A DNA stretch of 64,000 nt from NCBI GenBank assembly GCA_037176885.1, contig JAWWNJ010000007.1, positions 3,038,001-3,102,000 on the forward strand. Direction: 5' to 3'. Below the pieces are notes generated by a model that made no database searches, had not been told where the DNA came from, and saw nothing but the letters and a program-made list of their open reading frames with translations. The position numbers and the translations under genes were made by a program. Source of the stretch: Favolaschia claudopus (taxonomy: Eukaryota > Basidiomycota > Agaricomycetes > Agaricales > Mycenaceae). Position 1 is the stretch's first letter. Every line of letters starts with the position of its first letter. This document shows positions 47,902 through 59,247 of this stretch, in pieces.

Positions 47902-49254
47902 TCAGGAGGCTGGAGTGCCACTTCCACTCTGTCCAGTAGTAGGCACGTCATGAGATTCTCTTTGACCGATAGATATCGAAACTAGGAAACTCACCGCCCC
48001 AGCCGCCGCCGCCGCCGCTTCGCCAGCGATAATCCCCTTACATTTCTCGCGATGTTTATTCCAAAGTCCTAGAAAATCAAATTGAAGATCAATCAACAAA
48101 TCCCATCTCTCCGCTGTCTCCCTGGACAAAACCGCCAACTCAAACGCATCCTACTCACCGGGATAAAACAACGACCGCCTATCAAGCTTCAGCGTCTTCT
48201 TACACCCTTTACAATAAACATGGTGTTCGTCGTAATCTCCCGCCCAGGGGTCGTTGGTAAGCACCGTGCATCGTTGCTGCATGTTGCGCGCGCCTTTCTT
48301 CTTGATGCGCGGGCTCTCGCCGGTGGCGGACGTCGAGGAAGAGGATGCAGATGAAGAGGGAGCGTGGTCAGGGGCGGCGGCGACGGGCGGAGCGACGAGC
48401 TGTGCCTTTCCTTTGCCTTTCTTGCTGCATGCTTTGCGCTGGACGGCGTGCGCGGGGACTCCCTTCTTCTTGACGGCGCATTTGCGTTTGGAATTGGAGG
48501 TGCGGCGATTGCTCCTTTCCTCCTCCTCCTCGTCTTCATCCTCGTTTCCGGACGCCATCCCTTCGTCGCCAGCGATGGCGCGGCGCTTCTTGCCTGTCTT
48601 ATCCTCATCCTCGTTGTCCTCCACGTTGATGGGCGTAGGCGACCTCATGGGAGTCCGAGCATCGGATGTTCTATGCATCGAGTAAGCGAGTGAGTGGCAT
48701 AGCTCGAGAGTCGAAATCCAGCAGGTGGCAAAGACGATAAATCGACGTACTCAAAGTTATTGTAAATAGCATTGTCGCTTCCGCGCGAACACCGCGCGAG
48801 GTAGTCCGGATCGACTTGCCATGGGAAGTCGCAGTTGCGGGGGATAGCCCTGTGCACCGGAGGAAAGCAGAAGAGTATCAGTGTCTGCATTGCTCGAGAT
48901 GTACGATGCGCCGACGCACTCGAGGGCACGTCCCAGACAATTCGGTGCGTGCGCTTTGACAGAAGCCTCGAGTTCCGCGAATGGGTTAAGCCCGTTGGCT
49001 TGGTGAATGTGGGTGCAGCCGCGGCGCGCACAGGGCTGCTCGACGATGTGCCCTGCTCCGGAGAAGGGGAACAGGCCGCCGGCGGAGGGTTTATCGTTAG
49101 GAAGCATCGACGGGTCGCCTTGGGGTCGAATAAATATGGATTTCAGTGCGGTGGCAGAACGTAAAGCTGAGGGACGGAGGAAGATACTGAGTTGTGGTGG
49201 TGGTGGGAAGTAAGAGGGAGAGGCGGGTGTGGACGCAATGGACATTGTTACCAT
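47902..49254 (-). CDS. Zinc-ribbon-like nuclear protein of unknown function
   Basis: Exons join from ATG 49254 (or the later ATG at 49107, MLPNDKPSAGGLF) through CARRGCTHIHQANGL, AIPRNCDFPWQVDPDYLARC and a basic/acidic linker (KKRRAIAGDE; DEDEEEEE; KRKCAVKKKG). The C-terminal part is a Cys/His unit, HHVYCKGCKKTLKLDRR, completed after an intron by LWNKHREKCKG. Its CxxC...HxxxC spacing suggests one zinc ion and is seen in many basidiomycete-only proteins. An Ala run and a short SGSGTPAS end follow. The linker looks like a nuclear localisation region. No enzyme motif is present. Confidence 0.68.
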
Positions 49255-49892
49255 TTTGGCAGGTGAGTGATCGGACGCCGGTCAAGTTCTGCTTTGTCTC
49301 GTTGATGCGTTGCTTTGAGCTCTGGCCTTTATTTGCTGGGCAAGGTTTCTTATTGTTGAAACGGACTTTCAGTCTGTTTGTTCACTGATTGAGCGACTCA
49401 AACGAAGCTTACTGTAAGGGTAGTCAAAAATCATTGAAAAGCAACTCTGAATCAAATTCCTGGCAGCTCCGAGAAATATTGATGTTTCCGACTTCGGAAC
49501 TCCTCTGGATGCTCGTCTTTTCCATGAATCTGTTTAATTTTTCTATGCGAAACGAGAATTCAGATTCGCTGTGTGGGTACCCATAGGCGCTTGTTTTGGG
49601 CGCTTGTCTCGTCCAACCGGTTGAATCACGGCGCAAATAGATTGCTAGTTTGTGGGAGAAAGTTCTAAACCACTCGAAGCCGCACCAAGAACGGCCAGCA
49701 CAGTCAGCTGGGCGGAAGATCGAAGTGATCTTGGGAGTTGCTTCAGAATCGAAAGGAAAAGGAAAGCCAGCTTGGCAGGCCGCGGCGAATATGAAGCATG
49801 AGGTCACACAATCACGCGACTGTGACACTCTTTCACGATCACCACCCTCACCTACCCTCACCAAGTGGCAACGTTTCGTGTTACAAAAACGG

Positions 49893-51145
49893 ATGAGTCC
49901 TCTGGAAATCCAAGAGCTACTGGATATCTGCATTGGTCTCCTCGATGGATGTACTGCCGACCTTCTTGCCTGCGCCTTAGTAGCCCGATCTTGGGTGAAT
50001 CCAGCGCAAGCCAGCCTTTTCAGAATTCCGATTCCACTTCGCCCGGTTACCGACTTCTTTCCCTTTTCGGATCCTCAAGCTTCCAAATTTATCGATAGCT
50101 TGCGCTCGAGTCCAAGTCTGATTCGGCATGTGCAGGAACTCGAACTCAATGTCGGTGACTCGGTCATACACGCTGTGCAGGCGCAAACGTTCGAGGATCT
50201 ATGCACTGTGCAATTCACGCACCTGAAGCGCTTTTCCCTCGTGGTCTATGGCTCTTTTGACTGGCATTCCCCAGCAGTTAATGGCATTGTGGCTCTTCCT
50301 TCGCTGGAATACCTCAGTATCAGCACACGGGACCAAACTTTCGGGTCTCTGGCCCACATTTGGGAGTGTTGCTCTCCTACAATCCGACACCTACAAATCG
50401 AATGCGTTGAGAGCGGGAAACTGCCCCCTTCCACCAACCAGACTGTCTGCTTAAAATCCCTTCGCTTAGGAGTACGATCTGGTGATGGCCCCTACGAACC
50501 ACGCTCGCGTCTTCTCCATCCCTTCGATCTCTCGAGGCTTAAGGCTATTGGGATTCAGGAGGGGGTATCTGTCCCTTGGAATTCGATTAACACAGGGAGC
50601 ATCGAAGTATTGGACGTCAACGGGATAGTATGTCATATATTCTGAGAACCTCACATACTCTGACTGACTGACGACTAACAGCCGGACCTTGACTTTTTGG
50701 ATGCCCTGGACGTCGTTCCGTTGCCAAATCTCAGGATCCTTCGTATTCAACTAAGAAACAACTATCTTGGTGTGTCGAGCCTGGAGTTTTTGGGCCCGAT
50801 CATGGAGTTTTCTCCATATCTGCACACCATCATAATTGTGGTACCGCGCAGATTCGAAGAAGACGAAGAAAATGAAAGTGGAATCCCTGCACTTGTCTCG
50901 GCGCTTTTAGCTCTGGCATCGGGCTTGGTGACCCGCCCCCTTATCGAGTTGGAATATGATCACGAGCACTATACGGAGGATGAGGCGAGGGCTTTAGTCC
51001 CCAATTTGACGGAGAGAGACATGGTACGCAGTTCCTTCTCTGTGTTGCACGTTTCTGAATACCCACGCAGCTGCATTTTGTTGGTTCGTCATTTGAAAGG
51101 AATAGGCCTGAGATGGAACGGAGTTGGTGGCGAGTGAGTTTGTAA
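49893..51145 (+). CDS. F-box-like/leucine-rich protein
   Basis: The first exon runs from ATG 49893 (MSPLEIQELLDICIGLLDGC) to about 50630, the second from about 50682. The N-terminal 45 residues match the F-box form common in mushrooms (LLACALVARSWVNPAQASLF). Irregular leucine-rich strands follow: LIRHVQELELNVGD, THLKRFSLVVYGSFDW, LPSLEYLSISTRDQTF, and after the intron LPNLRILRIQLRNNYL and YLHTIIIVVPRRFEE. A further intron at 51021 is likely and gives an end SSFERNRPEMERSWWRVSL; otherwise the frame stops at 51137. Such proteins are thought to recruit targets to SCF ubiquitin ligases. Confidence 0.78.
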
Positions 51146-51930
51146 GCGGCAACATGCGCATGAGCTAATTGTCATTGTAGAGTGTTATCAGTCAATTCTG
51201 ATATATGTGTTGCTCGCATCGGAAGTCTACAACCACTCAGCGCAGCAGAGCCAATAGTGATTCGTCTCGATCTGATTATAGTCTTTTCTGAGACAAAATA
51301 CGACGGGAAGGATTTGTGGTGCCCAAGTAACAAATGCCGTGTACTTACATCGGCAATCCTTTTTTTGACGCATCCTCGTTCGATTATCCCCACCGCAATT
51401 CAACATTGCAGTCCCGAAAGTTGAATCAACATACCCATAATATAGTAGAGTCCATTGACCCCATACAACCGAGCACAGGCTGCGAATCCTCCACCTCCAC
51501 CCCATTCATATCCCACCCGTTCAATACCTACCATCCGCATCCACCTCACCACTTGACTCCCTCAGCCTTTTCATCTCCGCGCCGCGAACACTTTACGATT
51601 TCCGGATTGTACAAAAGAGATCATTCATTATAATCATGATCATCCCTGCACGAAAAACAACAGCACGTAGTACAATCTATAACGCTAACAGCGCATATTA
51701 ATTAGGACAACAGCAATAACAACAACAGCATGAAATCAAAGAGACACGATAAAGAGAGGAAGGAATCGTCATGATCAAGAGTCATCACAATGACTCAGTC
51801 TAGCTGAGACCACCCATCAGCATCACCTTCGCCCGACCATGGATGATTGTCAAGACAGCATCCCGCTTCGTCTTCATCCCGGAGCTCTCCAACCCGCCCC
51901 CAACGCAAATCACAAAAAAGACACGACACA
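51146..51930. other. Intergenic, no gene supported
   Basis: AT-rich flank, then C-rich sequence that is antisense to the end of the truncated glycosyltransferase copy. No gene is supported. Confidence 0.45.
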
Positions 51931-53112
51931 TCATGACCTCCTCCTCTCCCTCCCCCACACCAACCCCGCCAAATCCTCCCTCGTCGGCACCATAAACGCC
52001 GCGTGGCTCAGCGTCGCACCCACAACTACATGCACAACGACGATAACATCGAGGAGGGGGTCGCGGAGGGGAGGAGGGCTGAAGCCGAGAGGTGTGTAAG
52101 CGGGAGCAGAATGAGAAGAGAGTGGCAGAAAAGACGTACCAGAGGATTTATCTAACAAAGGCACCAATTCGCGTTCCCCATCCTCCTCCCCCTCCTCCTC
52201 ACGATCCTCATCATGCACCTTATCATCCTCATCATCACCACCTCCCTCCTCTCCCCTCAGACCGCCACCAACGATCTGCGCCTCCGCATCCCCTAACGCC
52301 TTCTTCCCCTTCCCGCCAAGATCCGACTTTCCGCGTTCGCGTTTCCCCAAGCAGCCACCGCCTTCCTCTTCCCCAGACCACCGACGCGGGACGGGGCAGC
52401 TTCCACCACCACCTCCGCATACACATCCACCATCCGCTGCGAGCACGCCTCCCACGTAAACCGCTTGCTGCGCTCGTACGCACGTTGTCCGAGCATGGTC
52501 CGCAGGTCGGAGCTCGTCTGTCAAGAAGCGCGTTAGCGAGCGGTCGACGTGGAACGAGGGAGAAAGGAAGAGCGAAGAGGGGGGGAAGGAACGACGAGCG
52601 ATGATAAACCCACTCACCAGCAACTCCCTCATCAACCCCGCATACGCCTCCACAAGTTCCGTGAACTCAGGCGAGTCGACACGCAGAAGCGCCAGCGCGC
52701 GGTAGGATCGCGGGTGGGGCGGGGGTGGAGCCCGCGAGGTGCTCGAAGAGGTACTCGAAGGCGGCGCTTGCGAGGTGCTCGCAGGCGACCTGGAGGTCGG
52801 ATATCGAAGACGAGACTTGGGCGCATGAAGAAGGCAGCACAAGAGCACCGCACATCCACATCCACATCCGCCTCAGCGACGAAGCCGCAGATTTCATCAT
52901 CATCATCCTCGGGAGGCGGAAAAAGTCGTCTTGGTCGTGATCTTGATCTTCGTTGTCATCGGATTCATCTTCTGGGGTGGCATGGGTGTGAGGACCGGCT
53001 GCTGCCGCTGGTGCTGCGGAGATGGAAAGGGAGAGAGACGGCGAGGGAGCTCCCGTCTGCGGGTGCTTACAAAACAAAGACACGGGGAGGAGCGGGTCGA
53101 GGAGGAGACCAC
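51931..53112 (-). pseudogene. 5'-truncated inverted copy of the glycosyltransferase 3' half
   Basis: From the intron acceptor at 53110-53112 leftward, the minus strand repeats the 3' part of the gene at 62848-63790: GLLLDPL, then HATPEDESDDNED for HAALEDESDDDGED, DDFFRLPR for DDFFRVPT, and SYRALALLRVDSPEF for SYRALAPLLRVDSPEF, then VEAYAGLMR. A following exon (near 52300-52500) supplies the glycosyltransferase end, QRAYERSKRFTWEACSQRM, and a tail with a membrane helix (DVIVVVHVVVGATLSHAAFM) ends at 51931. Compared with the other copy, a block of about 480 bp is missing after GLLLDPL, the reading frame changes between conserved blocks, and no catalytic domain lies upstream. It is most likely a non-functional duplicate. 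Confidence 0.7.
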
Positions 53113-54076
53113 TACAGGGGGTCAGCTCGTGGGCACACACGAAGGAAGGAAGGATGGATGGAGGTCGAGACACAGGAAAAAGGGACGCGTAAAATCGTGG
53201 TGTAGGAGAAATCGACGAGGCTTGAAGGCTGAAATCCAAACGATATCAAAGTGGGAGTGGGAGTAGAAGGCCCGCGAGGACGTCAATGAGGGCGACGACG
53301 AAGGGGGAGGCAGGAAGGAAGGAGGAGGGCATAGTCGGTTTACGTCGATGGGAGAGGAGAGGAGGTGGATGAGGGGGGATGAGGTGAACCTAAGAGGGGG
53401 ATATGAGGACACCGAACCGTACGAAGGTATCGTGATGTAGACGTAGACGTAGCGCATAGGAGATGAGTACGACAGGAAGAATTCTGGGGGAGCGCCGGTA
53501 AGACTTCGTCAGTTAAGGACTCGACATCGACGGTCGAGAGGGATCGGAACGAGGGCTGTGGATAAGTAGGGGTTGGGACAAGTGAATCGCGGGAGATCTG
53601 GGGGAACAGAGACGGATACTCGCGAGTCGACAATGTACGTAGGATAGCGGGCGAGGGAGCACATCAAAATAGCTTTAAGCCTAGATGGATAAGAAAGAGG
53701 TCAGCACGGCGAAGAAACAGGTATGTATAAAGTATTCGAGACGTACCGTATACGAGATTCGCAGCGAACGCCGGCTCCCACTGTAGGACAGCTTCCGAGC
53801 AAAGCCCGCGCAACGCAAGTCTCCGACATCACACACATCGATTATCGTAGCCGTCATCCCCGGCTCTCGTCAACGCCCAACGCCGCTCGGCATCCCCGCG
53901 AGCCAGAGCTTCAAGAGCGGCTAACGATGCAGAAACCAAGACCGAATCGGGCGCCACACTTGCTGAAGAGTCCAGAGCCTTCCTTGCTTTCTACGACACG
54001 GGGAAGAGGGAGGTCAGTCGGGCTACCTAGATATGTAAGAATATACACGCACCCAGCGAAGAAAGGATGCTTTGGA

Positions 54077-54580
54077 GGCTATGAAGAGGAGCGCACCACA
54101 CTGGACGACCTCAAAGCTCAGAGCTCGACACGTTGCGCAAAGATCGTGATCTGCTTGCTGATGAATAAGGCTGCCGCTAACGAGTTCTCGCTGGTCCGTG
54201 AACAGACTTGTCGACAAGCACATGAACAAGCTACAGGCGAGGCCACTTGTGCAGAGATTGGATTGGAGGAGCAGCTTTCGGTTGTTGATGCCGACCGAGA
54301 GCATTTCGCAGCTGAGGGTACGACGCTTCGGGAAGAGGGAAGAGCTTGATGAAGCGCATACGGCGCACTCCTCCACTGGATCACAGCAAGAGGCCGAGAT
54401 GGCCTAGCTTCGCGAGAAGCTATATGAGACCCGAGAAGCGCATTCGTCTGCTAATGCCGAATGGGAAGACTCTGAGGAGGCTGGGATTGCACGGCGACTC
54501 GACGGATCGCGTGGAATGGATAGGGATTCCTGGGCGGCATCGGATACGGAAGAACGCGTTGTGTAGGGATAGGACGAGGT
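54077..54580 (+). pseudogene. Remnant of a coiled-coil protein gene
   Basis: Heptad-like peptide pieces appear one after another in different frames: EELDTLRKDRDLLADE in effect interrupted at 54150, then FSLVREQTCRQAHEQATGEA, REELDEAHTAHSSTG, a TAG stop at 54405-54407, and LREKLYETREAHSSANAEWE. I see these pieces directly; that they come from one former gene is inference. No splice sites rescue the frame breaks. Confidence 0.5.
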
Positions 54581-54642
54581 TTGGGAGACCGTGGTCAATA
54601 CGAGCTGGATCGAGTCACAGTCAGCGAGTCGTGTATAACTCG

Positions 54643-55300
54643 TCAAGTGAGTTACTCACCGAAAGCTAGCGCACTTTCCATCTGCGGCTGACGACGACGG
54701 CGTTCCTTGTATCTACAAGGTGAGAACGGTAGTGAGTGAGCGAGCGAAGGAGGATAGTAACGGATGTATCACCTAGTGTTGTCCATGCCCCAGAGTGCTG
54801 CTACGTGCGCGAATACTGCCGCCGCGCTACACTGAATCAGAAGCGTCGTTGCCGGGTGGGTCGATTGCAATCCGCCATGGGGCATTGAGGATTTAGAGAA
54901 AGCTAGCTGGAGAGGAGGCGAAGGGTGTCAGCAAAATCATCGGCATGAAGAGAAAGCTACCATACGAAGGTAAAGTTCTTGTCGCTAGTTGCCCGAGAAC
55001 GCTAACCGCTAGATGAGAGGGGTGAATCCCGCAAGTACATCTACTCGGCATATCAGTCAGCATGTTACGCCTTCTCCAGGATTCCTTGAGAGAAGCAGCA
55101 CGTACATGAATGAGAATCGATATATGCGCAGCCCGAGGGTGGCGTATGCCACGAAGCACGAGAATCTGAATCGAATATTGAGGTAAATGTAGCGTTTTCG
55201 AAGCTCGACGACGAACCTTGTCTCCCGAACTCGCCAGCGCAACATCCCAGATAGTTTCGAAGGCGCGAGACTTTGGACCCTAGCAGCCGAAGCTTCCAAC
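54643..55300 (-). CDS. Possible multi-exon membrane protein, weak
   Basis: Minus-strand segments with plausible introns include YLNIRFRFSCFVAYATLGLR (near 55120-55190), a hydrophobic stretch TLLIQCSAAAVFAHVAALWG followed by TRYKERRRRQPQ (54690-54870) and an intron with good borders between them. Stops occur in the middle in every joining I tried, so this may be a decayed gene. No family is recognised. Confidence 0.28.
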
Positions 55301-56249
55301 TACCTGGATCCGTATAAGTACGCTCTTGAGGTTGAAGGCGTCGGTTTCCGAAGCTTGTCGATTCCGCCGCCCGCGCACGAGTCAGACCCTAAATCTTGCC
55401 GATTTTGCGGCTCGACCGTCCGCACAGGAGAAACGTCTCAGTCCAAGGTGTAAAGCATCGAAAGAGCGTGCGGCGAGCATTGAGGGGAAGGCGCATAGCG
55501 TCGCTATAGCACTCGGCGTCGACGTCGAGGCGGACGATGACGAGGACATGATGGGATCGTGTGAAAATCTTGGTTTGCGTCCGGTTTGTGCCGTTCCCGA
55601 GTTACCGACCCTCTCTTGTTCTGAACTTTCACCACGAAGACGATATGCTCTCCGTGCATACGAAAATGTCTGGTCTCCGGGTACTCGACGTTTCCTTTAA
55701 AGTACGGAGGGTCATCGATCATCTCGAATCCCGATCCTGTGTACAATCTGTTCAAACTTCAGTATACTTACAATCTCGAGACTCGAATCTACTAATTTTT
55801 TTTGGCAACACCGACGATGATGCTGAGCTCTCACCTCCGCCGACACTGAAGCTCTCGCACCCTCTTCCGAGTATCAGGTTCCAGCTTTCCTCTCACTTCG
55901 TTCAACCCATCTATTGGAACGATGCCGGTACAGCTAGGCTTTACTTCAAGATCCGATGCTTGCTTACTTATACCCCATTCAAACCCAGAGACGCCGAAAC
56001 TTTGCCAATTTGAACCCAGTCCCATTCTCTTTCAATTCAACGCCCAAATTATGCTCGCTCGCATTGAGGTGACTCTACAATTATCCTTGAAATGCTGACT
56101 GATTTTATTTATTCTTGAATGTTTCGAGCGTTTTGATGAAAATACTCATATGTAACCTGGGCTTAGACCAACTAACCTTCGATTCCACCCCCCCATGACC
56201 TTTCGGTAAGGAATTCCTTTTCGTTTCACTGCTCTAGTGTCGGATTAAA

Positions 56250-56400
56250 TCATGGTCGCAATTCAAGTTCAATTGAAGGTGCGTTGAATTCAACTTGCTC
56301 ACGTCGGTTCGTCTTCATCGAATAATAGATTCTCGCCCCCGTCCAAATTCAATCGAAGGTGACTTGAATTCAAGTGACATATCGTTTCGTCTTCATGATG
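56250..56400. repeat. Imperfect direct repeat with TTGAATTCAA core
   Basis: Two segments about 85 bp apart (about 56255-56320 and 56345-56395) share AATTCAA...GAAGGTG...TTGAATTCAA and then TTTCGTCTTCAT-like ends. Each contains a palindromic GAATTC core. Several more GAATTC-type and TTCAA motifs lie around 55990-56660. Confidence 0.55.
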
Positions 56401-56787
56401 CTCATCTCAAGCTAACCATCCCCCAGGTTCATACATACATATCTTACATTCAACGGTCAATCACTCGAGGTATTTACTGCGTTCGTCTACTTACTTTGAT
56501 TCACTCGATCTCTTTTCCACTTGAACAGTCCGATTTCATTCTTCTTTTTCCTTGACTTTGCATCGTCGAGATGCAAGATATACATACATACCTCGAGTGT
56601 TTAGGCGGCCGCTGCAATACGTAAGTACAGTAAGTAATTCGAACTCAATTCAACTTTCTCTCATTTCAATCTTTTTCCCCCTTTAACTCGTTTCCTCCCT
56701 AGCGCCCGCCGCTTTAAAGTCTAGTGAGTCCAAGGTTGAATTGAACCACGACATTATATAGCCGAGTGCACCGATCCAGAGAACTGA

Positions 56788-56884
56788 GCACAGGTTGTGA
56801 ATGGCTCACAGCTGCCACATATTTATGTGCACGAAAAAGAGATCCAAAGTATGGGCGTATTGAGGTTCGATTCCTCGCCTGTGT
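56788..56884 (+). ncRNA. tRNA-like unit A
   Basis: Acceptor strands GCACAGG and CCTGTGT pair over 7 positions. A D-like arm GTGA-ATGGC-TCAC and a T arm TGAGG-TTCGATT-CCTCG follow standard order, with a perfect B-box GGTTCGATTCC. The middle is about 50 nt and contains its own hairpin (CACAT/ATGTG) rather than a normal anticodon arm. A T5 run (56907-56911) lies 22 nt downstream. Confidence 0.6.
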
Positions 56885-57018
56885 GTGCATATCTATCCAC
56901 GTTACCTTTTTGTTTCCGAAGTTGTTGTTCCTGAACGGATTATTCATTATTCACGACGTGAAGTATAACACAGCGAGCATCGACGAAGCCCTGAACTAAA
57001 ACAAGCATTAGTGTCTCA

Positions 57019-57103
57019 GCACCATCCGACGGTTCAATCCAACGCTCATTTGGGCAGGCTGCAGCAGCGCTCCGGGTTCTGTGGTTCAACGCTCCGCTGG
57101 TGC
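57019..57103 (+). ncRNA. tRNA-like unit B, degenerate
   Basis: GCACCA at the left end pairs with TGGTGC at the right. The T arm has mismatches and the B-box reads GGTTCAACGCTCC. A T7 run (57121-57127) lies 18 nt downstream. It looks like a decayed member of the family. Confidence 0.4.
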
Positions 57104-57203
57104 ATGTATTTGACAGCAGATTTTTTTGGAGAATGTGTCGACTCGGACAAGGCAATAACACTAACCAGTACAGCCATCACCGATCCGCTCATAGTTACTT
57201 CGA

Positions 57204-57293
57204 GCACTGGTTGTGCACGGTTGCACCTTCTATCTAATGCGCAACAAGTGAGATTCCGAAAAGAATGATTGGGGTTCGACTCCCCACTGGTGC
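57204..57293 (+). ncRNA. tRNA-like unit C
   Basis: Acceptor strands GCACTGG/CTGGTGC pair with two G-U pairs. The D-like arm is GTGC-ACGGTT-GCAC and the T arm TGGGG-TTCGACT-CCCCA is perfect. A middle of about 44 nt lacks a standard anticodon stem. A T10 run (57322-57331) follows. Confidence 0.65.
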
Positions 57294-57575
57294 GTGGCAC
57301 CTTTAAAGGTCAATCCAACGATTTTTTTTTTCGGACGACTTAGTGTGTTGACTGATAACTACGAGTCAATTGGCACTTTGGCTGTCAACACCTCCAAAAG
57401 CTCAACTTGATTTGAGCGAGGCGGATGCAAATAAAGCGTCAGTCAACAGAGACTAGGCCAAGGCTTGACATTGCAATAAGTATTTTCTCCTTTGTTTAAC
57501 TTTGACTTACTCGGACGTACTTGCTTACTGGCAATTCAAATACCGTACGCAAAATCTGTTACTTCACTCTCCTCA

Positions 57576-57657
57576 GCATTCAAGAAGCGCTTGCGTTTAA
57601 TTCCGAGTCGATGGCATCAGCTAAGGCTCAAACTCTGGGTTCAACCCCCCGCGGATG
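57576..57657 (+). ncRNA. tRNA-like unit D, degenerate
   Basis: GCATTC and GGATGC can pair at the ends. The T arm CTGGG-TTCAACC-CCCCG has one mismatch. The D-like arm is poor. A T5 run (57684-57688) lies 26 nt downstream. Confidence 0.35.
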
Positions 57658-58153
57658 CATGTAATAATACTGCGTAAAGCTCGTTTTTAGTACAGTCTTC
57701 CGAACCATGATATTTTTCTCGAGAGAACTAGCGTTGGAGTGGGTACAAATGAGTTTGTGCAGTGCGCTTTTTCGCATCGAATAGAGATCCAACTTCAACC
57801 TGAATGTGTCGTCGAGCTAGCCACGGCCATCGTCAACCATAGCTAGGTGGTGCTGTCAGGCTGAATTGTGCCAGTGGTGGGCAGTGTGTGCGTGATCGGT
57901 TAAGATGGGGGCGCGGCGGGGCTGTAGACTTGCGGTAAGTTCCGTGAGACTGCGTTGAATTGGATTGAATTGTCAAATTCAGGATACAGTAGAGCGGCTT
58001 GGTATACGTAAGTTGAAAACTTCTGATGAGGCAAGGAGCAGTGAAAGAATCAAATTTCCCATTACTCGAGTATATTACCAAGCATGGTTGCATCCGAACC
58101 TTGTATGTTACACGTCTATGCCTACGACTACCCTCTCATTCCTTAATTATCAA

Positions 58154-58246
58154 GTACTGGTTGTGCATGGTTGCACCCATACCTTCCGTGGGCCAGGCAA
58201 ACAGCTGATCTGCAAGTATGGTTGGGGTTCGATTCCTCATCAGTGC
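58154..58246 (+). ncRNA. tRNA-like unit E
   Basis: Acceptor GTACTGG/TCAGTGC pairs with wobbles. The D-like arm is GTGC-ATGGTT-GCAC and the T arm TGGGG-TTCGATT-CCTCA. The middle is closed by CCATAC/GTATGG, so the whole folds as three arms with an enlarged central arm. A T6 run (58269-58274) lies 23 nt downstream. Confidence 0.65.
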
Positions 58247-58502
58247 ACTTCATTTTCAAGGAATCAGGTTTTTTACCAGTTGACTATGAGTTTCAGTACG
58301 AGTCTTGTTGTTAGTCTGTATGCAAACTGGCTCAGCGCGTCCGAGCCGGAATGAAGTTGCGCGTGGTCACCGTCGGGCTTCAGAATTAGCCAAGGCAAGA
58401 AGTAAGGTACATACTCAGGTAAGCCTGCTGCAGAATTGATATTGATGTCCAGATAGCTCTAAGCCTTGGGGTTTTCCCTGGAAAATATGATAGCAACTTC
58501 AA

Positions 58503-58598
58503 GCACCGGTTGTGCAGGGTTGCATCAGACCTTCTATATATGCCAAGGACATCCGACAGATGAGTCAGTGTGGTTGGGGTTCGACTCCCCGCCGGTGC
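58503..58598 (+). ncRNA. tRNA-like unit F
   Basis: Acceptor GCACCGG/CCGGTGC is perfect, the D-like arm is GTGC-AGGGTT-GCAT, and the T arm TGGGG-TTCGACT-CCCCG has a perfect B-box. The middle of about 47 nt differs from all other copies. A T6 run (58622-58627) lies 24 nt downstream. Confidence 0.7.
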
Positions 58599-58832
58599 AT
58601 TCCATGTAGATCTTGGTTGTATTTTTTCTCCCGGTTGACTATGCGAGGGGATTCAGTCTGGTTGATACTGTATCACAATATTACTTAACAACTTCAAACT
58701 TGGCTTTAACATGATTCGAGATTTTGAATTGAGTCGAAACGAAAGGAAGCTCGGGCTCTGTGCGGTTTGAATTCAGAATTGGGCGGCGTGCTTTGGGATA
58801 CTGATATCAAAGAAATTCTGGTAAAATATCAA

Positions 58833-58924
58833 GCACCGGTTGTGCACGGTTGCATCTAATCAACTCTTGCTTGGTTATTGTACAACGCTTGGGATTGGTT
58901 TGGGGTTCGACTCCCCGCCGGTGC
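58833..58924 (+). ncRNA. tRNA-like unit G
   Basis: Acceptor, D-like arm (GTGC-ACGGTT-GCAT) and T arm are nearly identical to unit F, but the middle is different and is closed by AATCAA/TTGGTT. A T5 run (58945-58949) lies 21 nt downstream. Confidence 0.7.
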
Positions 58925-59165
58925 GTGTGACTTCGTCCGCCTCCTTTTTGTTCGGCGTCATTTGGACTTACTTGTGCCTAATACATAGGACTTTTTTTGT
59001 TCGAGATTGAGGCCTGTTGGTAGCAAAGTTTTGTGGGGAGTTCAGTTTGAGGAACTTAGTAATTATATATGTAACAAATATGCAAAGTAACACAGTGGTC
59101 AATTGCAATTCCAAGGACAGTCTTTGTGTGTGCACGTACGTCTCAATGGGGTTCAATTAGTACTT

Positions 59166-59222
59166 ACGCTCAGCTGGATGAGATGACGAGGACTCTGGGT
59201 TCGACGCCCTCCGGCTGATGCC
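59166..59222 (+). ncRNA. tRNA-like unit H, partial
   Basis: An A-box-like GCTCAGCTGGATGAG is followed by a B-box GGGTTCGACGCCC, but no acceptor partner is found on the left. A T5 run (59243-59247) follows. It is either a truncated member or a tRNA pseudogene of other origin. Confidence 0.35.
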
Positions 59223-59247
59223 ACATTGGATGACGAAGATAATTTTT

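Noticed and set aside
56788..58924. Reading the tRNA-like units as ordinary tRNA-Ser or tRNA-Leu with a long variable arm
   Set aside because: Lengths of 90-97 nt would fit, but no 5-bp anticodon stem with a 7-nt loop can be drawn in units C, F or G.
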